Assembly (NCBI GenBank): GCA_014846205.1
Contig: RKAY01000168.1
Coordinates: 1 to 7,303 of the forward strand
Length of the DNA stretch: 7,303 nucleotides
Direction of reading: 5' to 3'
DNA from: Collinsella aerofaciens
Lineage (GTDB): Bacteria > Actinomycetota > Coriobacteriia > Coriobacteriales > Coriobacteriaceae
In this document: positions 1 through 4,224 of the stretch, one piece after another
Position numbering within the stretch: position 1 is the first letter of the stretch
How the letters are laid out: every line of letters starts with the position of its first letter
Made by a program: the position numbers and the translations under genes
The notes under the pieces: generated by a model
Told to the model about the DNA's origin: nothing
What the model saw: only the letters and a program-made list of their open reading frames with translations
Database searches by the model: none

Positions 1-90
1 TCGATCCTTTCGATCGATGGCGATGGGGCGCTTGTCCGGTCCCGTAAGGGCCCTCTCCGGACGTGCGTCTTGACGGGTTCTATTATCCAT
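1..90 (-). CDS. Possible N-terminal part of a leftward gene of unknown function (partial)
   Basis: An open frame runs on the minus strand from an ATG at 90-88 to the window edge, giving 30 codons rich in charged residues (it begins MDNRTRQDARPER). An in-frame TAG lies upstream at 114-112, so the start is bounded. A divergent gene here would explain why the AT-rich control region sits at 91-253. Against it, no convincing Shine-Dalgarno sequence precedes the ATG, so the gene would have to be leaderless or weakly initiated. One plus-strand frame is also open from base 1 to a TGA at 106-108, so this could instead be the tail of an upstream gene. Two hairpin-capable inverted repeats (1-17 and 34-62) lie inside the stretch. 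I do not recognise the protein. Confidence 0.28.
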   Translation of the reverse strand, partial: MDNRTRQDARPERALTGPDKRPIAIDRKDR

Positions 91-154
91 AAATGCAACC
101 AAAAGTGAAGCCTATTAGGAATGATTTTTAATAAAACAATTTTGAGATATGAAG

Positions 155-172
155 ATGTTGATTGATTAACGA
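155..172. promoter_or_regulatory. Upstream Rex-like operator (site 1)
   Basis: The core TGTTGA-N4-TTAAC begins at 156. Compared with the clostridial Rex operator pattern TTGTTAA-N4-TTAACAA it matches 11 of 14 fixed positions, with the spacer exactly four bases. It shares 11 of 15 bases with site 2, 64 bp downstream. Rex is the NADH/NAD+-sensing repressor of fermentative dehydrogenase genes in many Gram-positives. The alcohol dehydrogenase immediately downstream is a fitting target. Assignment to Rex is inference; another dimeric repressor could use the same palindrome. Confidence 0.5.
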
Positions 173-201
173 TTGGCAGGCCGTCTTTGACCGCCGCTGA
201 G

Positions 202-207
202 TACAAT
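202..207 (+). promoter_or_regulatory. Candidate -10 element for the dehydrogenase operon
   Basis: TACAAT matches five of six bases of the sigma-70 type -10 consensus. It would place a transcript start near 213-215, about 40 bases before the alcohol dehydrogenase ATG. No good -35 hexamer lies 16-18 bases upstream: TTGGCA at 173-178 is too far and TTGACC at 187-192 too close. The promoter would therefore need an activator or be weak. It lies between the two operator-like palindromes, a position suited to repression. Confidence 0.3.
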
Positions 208-218
208 CGGTCGAGCAA

Positions 219-236
219 ATGTTGACAAATCAACAA
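219..236. promoter_or_regulatory. Downstream Rex-like operator (site 2)
   Basis: TGTTGA-CAAA-TCAACA at 220-235 is a perfect palindrome with 6-base arms and a 4-base spacer, followed by A236. It matches the TTGTTAA-N4-TTAACAA Rex pattern at 11 of 14 positions; the arms differ by a G/C pair in place of A/T at the sixth position. It ends just before the ribosome site (GGAG at 242-245). With site 1 it brackets the candidate -10 element. A protein bound here would block early elongation or promoter clearance. Confidence 0.55.
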
Positions 237-253
237 ATGAAGGAGTTTCCTTT

Positions 254-1474
254 ATGCGTCTAGCCCGTCGTGTCTGGTGCCGAACGTATCAAACGGTTTT
301 TCGCATCGCATTGCCGGTGCTGCCCTATACCGAGCCACACATTCTGGAGCACGCTGAGGATGTGTCCACAGTGCTTCAAAAGCGTTCGATACAGCGGGTT
401 CTTATCGTGACGGATCCTGGCATTGCCCGTCTGGGGCTCACGGCGCCGCTCGAGACAGCGCTCGCGTCCAAGGGAATTGGCGTTGCGGTCTATGCCAAAA
501 CATCAGCGAACCCCACGGTCTCAAACGTGGAAGAAGCGGCGTCCCTGTATCGAGAGCGCGCCTGCCAGGCCATTATCGGCTTTGGCGGAGGATCGGCCAT
601 GGACTGCGCCAAGGGTGTGGGGGCGCGCATTGCGCAGCCAAACAAGCCCATCAACAAGATGCGCGGCCTGTTGCGGATTCATCGTCGCCTGCCGCTGCTC
701 ATCGCCGTTCCCACCACGGCAGGCACGGGAAGCGAGGTCACGCTTGCGGCGGTAATTACCGATGACGAGACGCACTACAAGTACCCTATTAACGACTTTG
801 TGCTTATCCCGCGCTTTGCGGTGCACGACCCCGAGTTTACGCGCGGCCTGCCCGCCTCCATTACGGGGCAGACGGGCATGGACGCCCTGACGCATGCCGT
901 CGAGGCCTTTATCGGCCGTAGCACCACACCCTACACGCGCAAGATGGCGCGACAGGCGGTTCAGCTCATCCGCGGCAATTTGCTCGAGGCCTATGAGCAT
1001 GGCGACGACATGCGTGCGCGCCGCAATATGCTTTCGGCGGCGTATAAGGCGGGCGTTGCCTTTACGCGCTCCTATGTTGGATACGTTCATGCCATCGCAC
1101 ACAGCTTGGGCGGTCGTTACGGGATTCCGCACGGCTTGGCCAACGCCATCATCCTGCCGCATATGCTTCGCGCCTATGGCGAAGCCGCTGCTCCTAAGCT
1201 TGCCGACCTCGCCCGCATGGCCGGTATCGCACCGGCTAACGCGCGGGACGGCCTGGCGGCCGAGGCCTTTATCGACTGGGTCGACCGCATGAACGAGGCC
1301 CTGGGAATCCCCAAATATGTGACGGGCATTCGCCGCTCCGACATTCCGCAGATGGCGGCCCATGCCGATGCCGAGGCCAATCCGCTATACCCCGTTCCAC
1401 TTTTGATGGACCGTTTGGAGCTCGAGCGTATGTACGAGGTCGTTGCGGGTGGTATGTTTGAGGGCGAGAACTAG
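254..1474 (+). CDS. Iron-containing (group III) alcohol dehydrogenase
   Basis: NAD(P)-dependent cytoplasmic oxidoreductase of the FucO/AdhB/EutG type, interconverting an aldehyde and an alcohol. The nucleotide-binding loop GGGSAMDCAK is at 111-120 and the family signature TTAGTGSEVT at 154-163. The four metal ligands expected from FucO are present: D210 and H214 (DALTHAVEAF), H279 (VHAIAHSLGG) and H293 (PHGLANAI); H283 is also kept. At 406 residues it is slightly longer than the usual 380-390, because of a basic N-terminal segment before the conserved fold. The ATG has GGAG eight bases upstream (242-245), and I prefer it to later starts. It is the first gene of an operon with the aldehyde dehydrogenase 8 bp downstream, and two Rex-like sites precede it. 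Physiological substrate and direction cannot be read from sequence; in a fermenting anaerobe, aldehyde reduction with NADH is likely. Confidence 0.95.
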   Translation: MRLARRVWCRTYQTVFRIALPVLPYTEPHILEHAEDVSTVLQKRSIQRVLIVTDPGIARLGLTAPLETALASKGIGVAVYAKTSANPTVSNVEEAASLYRERACQAIIGFGGGSAMDCAKGVGARIAQPNKPINKMRGLLRIHRRLPLLIAVPTTAGTGSEVTLAAVITDDETHYKYPINDFVLIPRFAVHDPEFTRGLPASITGQTGMDALTHAVEAFIGRSTTPYTRKMARQAVQLIRGNLLEAYEHGDDMRARRNMLSAAYKAGVAFTRSYVGYVHAIAHSLGGRYGIPHGLANAIILPHMLRAYGEAAAPKLADLARMAGIAPANARDGLAAEAFIDWVDRMNEALGIPKYVTGIRRSDIPQMAAHADAEANPLYPVPLLMDRLELERMYEVVAGGMFEGEN

Positions 1475-1482
1475 GAGGGCCC

Positions 1483-2862
1483 ATGAATACCGAGGAAATC
1501 GCGCGCATCGTCGGCGATCAGCGCGCCTATTTTAAGACGCATGCCACGTTTGATGTCGATGCTCGACGTCGTGCGCTCGTGAGTTTACGCGATGCGGTAC
1601 GGGTCCACGAGGCCGATATTGCCCATGCGCTCAAGACCGATTTGGGAAAGTCGCATGACGAGGCCTATATGTGCGAGATCGGCACCTCGCTTTCCGAGAT
1701 CCGTCATCAGATCGCGCATGTGGCTCGATGGAGTCGTCCGCGCCTGCGTCCGTGTGACCTTGCCAACGCCGTGAGCGTGTGCAAAACGCAAGCCGTGCCC
1801 TATGGTGTCACACTCATCATGGCGCCCTGGAACTATCCGTTTTTGTTGACGCTCGAGCCGCTCGCTGGCGCCCTTGCCGCGGGCAACACCGTGGTTATCA
1901 AGCCGAGTGCCTATGCTCCGGCATCGAGCGCGGTGCTCAAGCAAATCTGTGAAGAGGCGTTTGACCCGCGTCTGGTGACGGTTGTCGAGGGCGGGCGTGC
2001 CGAGAATGAGGCGCTGCTCGATGAGCACTGGGACAAGATCTTCTTTACCGGTAGCGTTCCGGTCGGCAAGCTCGTCATGGAGCGCGCAAGTAAAAACCTT
2101 ACGCCCGTGACGCTTGAGCTGGGCGGAAAGAGTCCCTGCATCGTGGATGCGACGGCAAACTTGAAGGTTGCGGCACGGCGTATCGCCTTTGGTAAATGGC
2201 TCAACGTGGGGCAGACCTGCGTGGCGCCCGACTACCTGCTGGTCGATACGAGCGTGCACGACGAGCTACTGGGCCTCATCAAGGAGGAAGTCCGCCGTAT
2301 GTTTGGCGAGCATCCGCTCGATAACGAGGATTACGGGCATATCGTCAACGCCAAGCATTTTGCGCGCGTGCGCGGGCTGATCGACTCCGATAAGGTCGTG
2401 CTGGGAGGCACGGCGCGCGAGTCGTCGCTCAAGATTGAGCCGACGATCCTAGACGGCGTGACCCCCGATGACGCCGTGATGCAGGAGGAGATTTTCGGCC
2501 CCATCTTGCCAGTGCTGACGTTTGAGAGCTTAGACGAGGCCGAAGCGTTTATTACGGATCGTCCGACGCCGCTGGCCCTGTATATCTTTAGCCAGGATCG
2601 CGCAGTTCAGCAGCGCTTTGTGCGCTACGTGCCCTTTGGCGGCGGCTGTGTTAACGACACCATCATGCATCTGGCTACGAGCCATATGGGTTTTGGCGGC
2701 ATGGGCGCGAGCGGCATGGGGCAGTACCATGGCCGCGAGAGCTTCGATACGTTTAGTCACAAGAAGAGCATCGTGAACAAGGCAACCTGGCTGGACGTGC
2801 CGTTTCGGTATGCGCCCTACGCAAGCTGGAAGCACAAATTCGTGCGCATGTTTGTGCATTAG
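1483..2862 (+). CDS. Aldehyde dehydrogenase family protein (class 3/fatty-aldehyde-like)
   Basis: NAD(P)-dependent oxidation of an aldehyde to a carboxylic acid. Catalytic and binding elements appear in the expected order: oxyanion asparagine N117 in APWNYPF (114-120), cofactor-binding K140 in IKPS, the FFTGS loop (187-191), general base E212 in ELGGK, nucleophile C246 in GQTCVAPDY, and EEIFGP (335-340). The 459-residue length and a C-terminal tail rich in aromatic and basic residues (about 437-459) resemble class 3 and YwdH-type fatty aldehyde dehydrogenases rather than the roughly 490-residue class 1/2 enzymes. The ribosome site AGGAGGG (1473-1479) overlaps the stop codon of the alcohol dehydrogenase, so the two are translated from one mRNA. 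The pair could consume an aldehyde by both reduction and oxidation. CoA-acylating activity is unlikely given the ELGGK glutamate and family resemblance. Specific substrate unknown. Confidence 0.94.
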   Translation: MNTEEIARIVGDQRAYFKTHATFDVDARRRALVSLRDAVRVHEADIAHALKTDLGKSHDEAYMCEIGTSLSEIRHQIAHVARWSRPRLRPCDLANAVSVCKTQAVPYGVTLIMAPWNYPFLLTLEPLAGALAAGNTVVIKPSAYAPASSAVLKQICEEAFDPRLVTVVEGGRAENEALLDEHWDKIFFTGSVPVGKLVMERASKNLTPVTLELGGKSPCIVDATANLKVAARRIAFGKWLNVGQTCVAPDYLLVDTSVHDELLGLIKEEVRRMFGEHPLDNEDYGHIVNAKHFARVRGLIDSDKVVLGGTARESSLKIEPTILDGVTPDDAVMQEEIFGPILPVLTFESLDEAEAFITDRPTPLALYIFSQDRAVQQRFVRYVPFGGGCVNDTIMHLATSHMGFGGMGASGMGQYHGRESFDTFSHKKSIVNKATWLDVPFRYAPYASWKHKFVRMFVH

Positions 2863-2909
2863 AAAATAGCGCGGATAATACGAACAAGTGTTCCTATTAT
2901 CCGCATTTT
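2863..2909. terminator. Bidirectional intrinsic terminator after the dehydrogenase operon
   Basis: A perfect 10-bp stem (GCGGATAATA at 2871-2880 with TATTATCCGC at 2895-2904) encloses a second stem, GAACA/TGTTC (2882-2886 and 2889-2893). It is flanked by AAAAT on the left (2863-2867) and ATTTT on the right (2905-2909), which can themselves pair. The T-run follows the hairpin on both strands. It can therefore stop transcription from the operon and also any leftward transcript arriving from the small-gene region. Confidence 0.82.
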
Positions 2910-2941
2910 GCGTTAGACTACTATCGTGGGGCACGGATGGG

Positions 2942-2966
2942 CCAACTCCCTTTAGAAGGGATTTGG
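2942..2966 (+). promoter_or_regulatory. Hairpin that buries the ribosome site of the 27-residue ORF
   Basis: CCAA (2942-2945) pairs with TTGG (2963-2966), and TCCCTT (2947-2952) pairs with AAGGGA (2956-2961) around a 3-base loop, with one C/T mismatch between the stems. The only plausible Shine-Dalgarno sequence for the ATG at 2968 (AAGGG, 2956-2960) lies wholly inside the 3' arm. Translation would therefore be low unless the hairpin opens. A candidate -10 (TAGACT, 2914-2919) would start a transcript near 2926, so the hairpin would sit in the leader. The -35 is poor (TTCCTA at 2891-2896). Confidence 0.6.
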
Positions 2967-2967
2967 T

Positions 2968-3051
2968 ATGAACGTAAGCGATGTTATTTCGTTATTGGCG
3001 TTGTTGATCGCGGCTATCGAACTCGGCCTGTTTATCGGCCGAATGAAATAG
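2968..3051 (+). CDS. 27-residue single-membrane-segment peptide, possible type I toxin-like
   Basis: ATG to TAG encodes 27 residues: a short polar start (MNVSD), a hydrophobic stretch from about 6 to 24 (VISLLALLIAAIELGLFIG) with one buried glutamate (E18), and a basic end (RMK). This layout matches the very short holin-like or type I toxin peptides common in Gram-positives, which act in the membrane. The frame is not recognised as any named gene. AAGGG lies seven bases before the ATG but is locked in a hairpin. Just after the stop a weak hairpin can form (GCCG at 3051-3054 with CGGC at 3073-3076), without a T-run. Chance ORFs of this size are common; the hydrophobic profile and the regulated ribosome site are what support it. 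A small accessory membrane protein is the main alternative. Confidence 0.5.
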   Translation: MNVSDVISLLALLIAAIELGLFIGRMK

Positions 3052-3087
3052 CCGCCCCCGCATAAGCGAAGACGGCCACTTCTCACG

Positions 3088-3267
3088 ATGAAAACGTGTA
3101 TCGGAGTTGGCAAGACCCGCTGCCACGGGTGCCATCCGTGTTCCTATCTTATCTGCAAGCGTCCCGTTGCGCAAGCGTTGCGGCAAGCGATTGAAAGATG
3201 TAGACGAGATGAATTTGTGTCTGCACGGGCCCGTAGACTTCTCAACTATGTGGTGGATGCTCGCTAG
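3088..3267 (+). CDS. 59-residue cysteine-rich protein of unknown function
   Basis: The frame ATG to TAG encodes 59 residues beginning MKTCIGVGKTRC. Six cysteines are present (4, 12, 15, 18, 23, 38), four of them in C-x2-C-x2-C-x4-C at 12-23, with histidines at 13 and 16; this could bind zinc or an Fe-S cluster. The second half is arginine-rich and probably helical (about 26-59). No Shine-Dalgarno sequence precedes the ATG. The frame is continuous with the 27-residue peptide upstream, separated from it by that peptide's TAG and 12 sense codons, so coupling or readthrough are possible. About half its third positions are G/C, lower than in the neighbours. The minus strand and another plus frame are also open here. 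Real gene, gene remnant or chance frame cannot be told apart; the cysteine pattern is the main argument. Confidence 0.38.
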   Translation: MKTCIGVGKTRCHGCHPCSYLICKRPVAQALRQAIERCRRDEFVSARARRLLNYVVDAR

Positions 3268-3285
3268 TCGGCAATGGAGGCGGTC

Positions 3286-3465
3286 ATGTTTGATGACGAT
3301 GACCTGTTCGATTTGGTAGATGATCCGTTTGAGTGGGATCTGCTGCTCGACGATGATGAGCTGGAGCAGGACCGTAAAAGGCAAAAGGATAAGAACGCCC
3401 AGGGCAAAGGTTCGAATAAAAAGGACAAGCGCCGCCGCGGCCTGTTCGGCGGGCTCTTTGGCTAA
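3286..3465 (+). CDS. 59-residue acidic/basic bipartite protein with GLFGGLFG tail
   Basis: I place the start at ATG 3286 because GGAGG (3276-3280) sits five bases upstream. An in-frame ATG at 3274 would add four residues but overlaps that ribosome site. Residues 1-29 are strongly acidic with aromatic and leucine residues (MFDDDDLFDLVDDPFEWD, then DDDELEQD). Residues 30-51 are strongly basic (KRQKDK, NKKDKRRR), and the protein ends in a repeated GLFG. There is no signal peptide or membrane span. The charge separation suggests a disordered protein that binds a partner, or self-associates head to tail; the basic-then-hydrophobic tail might touch membranes. Not recognised. It lies 18 bp after the cysteine-rich frame and 66 bp before the phosphoesterase, so cotranscription is plausible. 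Confidence 0.68.
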   Translation: MFDDDDLFDLVDDPFEWDLLLDDDELEQDRKRQKDKNAQGKGSNKKDKRRRGLFGGLFG

Positions 3466-3485
3466 CCGCCGCATCGCTGTGTCTG

Positions 3486-3491
3486 TATACT
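3486..3491 (+). promoter_or_regulatory. Candidate -10 element for the phosphoesterase
   Basis: TATACT matches five of six bases of the -10 consensus, with TG directly before it. A transcript would begin near 3498, giving a leader of about 34 bases before the ATG at 3532. The -35 region at 3463-3468 (TAACCG) is poor, so this is a weak call. Confidence 0.27.
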
Positions 3492-3531
3492 TAGCACGAG
3501 TTTGACGCGTTGCGAAATGAGGACAGAGACG

Positions 3532-4077
3532 ATGATGTGGTTTACCGCCGACCTGCACCTGGGCGATACGAATATCTTGCACGACATGGACCGGCCGTTT
3601 GGCTCGGTCGAGGAGATGAATCGCAAGGTTATCGATGCCATCAATGAGTGCGTGACTGCGGATGACCGCCTCTATATTCTGGGTGACTTTACCTATCGTT
3701 TGCCCCTGGCGGAGGCGGTACGCCTGCGCGAGCGCATCGAATGCCAGAATGTAACGCTCATCCGTGGTAACCATGACGGCGACTGGGAAGATCCAGCTGC
3801 GCCTCAAATCTGGGATGACGTGCGCGATTACCTGGAGATTGCTCCCGGCTATGCCAAGGGCCATCGTCTGGTTATGAGCCACTACCCCATGCTCAGTTGG
3901 AATGGCAAGGCGCGTGGCGCCATCATGCTGCACGGGCATATCCACAGCAGGGGAGACCGCACCAACGCGCGCAACCGCGATCGCGAACGTCCTATCTTTC
4001 GCTACGATGTCGGTCTCGATGCCAACGATTACAAGCCCGTAAGCCGCGATCAAATCCTTGACTTCTTTGGGCTGTAA
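3532..4077 (+). CDS. Calcineurin-like metallophosphoesterase
   Basis: A compact 181-residue cytoplasmic phosphoesterase of the calcineurin superfamily, resembling the stand-alone short proteins of COG4186. All metal-binding motifs are present in order: D7-L-H9 (TADLHLGDTN), GDF with D52, GNHD (79-82), H117 in SHYP, and H136-I-H138 in HGHIH. These ligands support a two-metal active site, so the enzyme should be functional. The start at 3532 is chosen because GAGGA (3519-3523) lies eight bases upstream and because the conserved strand begins at MWFTADLH. ATG 3535 is also possible; a TTG at 3502 and ATG at 3517 would add residues outside the fold. The natural substrate (phosphomonoester, cyclic nucleotide or nucleic acid end) cannot be deduced. 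It is closed by a strong terminator at 4140-4166. Confidence 0.9.
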   Translation: MMWFTADLHLGDTNILHDMDRPFGSVEEMNRKVIDAINECVTADDRLYILGDFTYRLPLAEAVRLRERIECQNVTLIRGNHDGDWEDPAAPQIWDDVRDYLEIAPGYAKGHRLVMSHYPMLSWNGKARGAIMLHGHIHSRGDRTNARNRDRERPIFRYDVGLDANDYKPVSRDQILDFFGL

Positions 4078-4083
4078 TTCTCG

Positions 4084-4132
4084 AACCACCACACAAACCA
4101 CCACAAAGGTGCCTGTCCCCCTTGCGGTGGTT
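4084..4132. repeat. Direct repeat plus imperfect palindrome (REP-like candidate)
   Basis: AACCACCACA occurs twice with a 12-bp period (4084-4093 and 4096-4105). A single complementary arm, GGTGGTT(C), lies at 4126-4133. The right-hand copy can form a palindrome: AACCACC (4096-4102) with GGTGGTT (4126-4132), then AAGG (4106-4109) with CCTT (4120-4123), around a GGTGCCTGTCCCC-type loop. The first copy pairs equally well, extended by one base. Extragenic palindromes with this loop sequence look like dispersed repeats, but copy number cannot be seen in one window. Confidence 0.5.
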
Positions 4133-4139
4133 CTGACGC

Positions 4140-4166
4140 CGTCGCCATTATGGCGGCGTTTTTTTT
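4140..4166 (+). terminator. Intrinsic terminator of the phosphoesterase transcript
   Basis: An 8-bp GC-rich stem (4140-4147 with 4151-4158, one G-U pair) closes a TTA loop and is followed by eight T residues (4159-4166). It lies between the phosphoesterase stop and the DUF2130 start, so the two genes probably have separate transcripts. The 58 bases after it hold no clear promoter hexamers; the ribosome site GAGGAG of the next gene is at 4214-4219. Confidence 0.9.
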
Positions 4167-4224
4167 GTCCGTGTGGCGCGGTAGAGTGTAGGCGGTTGAA
4201 ATTTGCGTCCATCGAGGAGCTGCT

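Noticed and set aside
222..227. TTGACA as a -35 hexamer
   Set aside because: No -10-like sequence lies 16-18 bases downstream, and the hexamer is part of the perfect palindrome at 220-235 next to the ribosome site.
521..1363. A 280-codon minus-strand frame inside the alcohol dehydrogenase
   Set aside because: The plus strand encodes a complete iron-type alcohol dehydrogenase with all metal ligands. The antisense product has low-complexity, arginine- and histidine-rich composition typical of a shadow frame.
3502..3531. TTG at 3502 or ATG at 3517 as the phosphoesterase start
   Set aside because: The added residues are not part of the conserved fold, and the GAGGA ribosome site at 3519-3523 serves the ATG at 3532.
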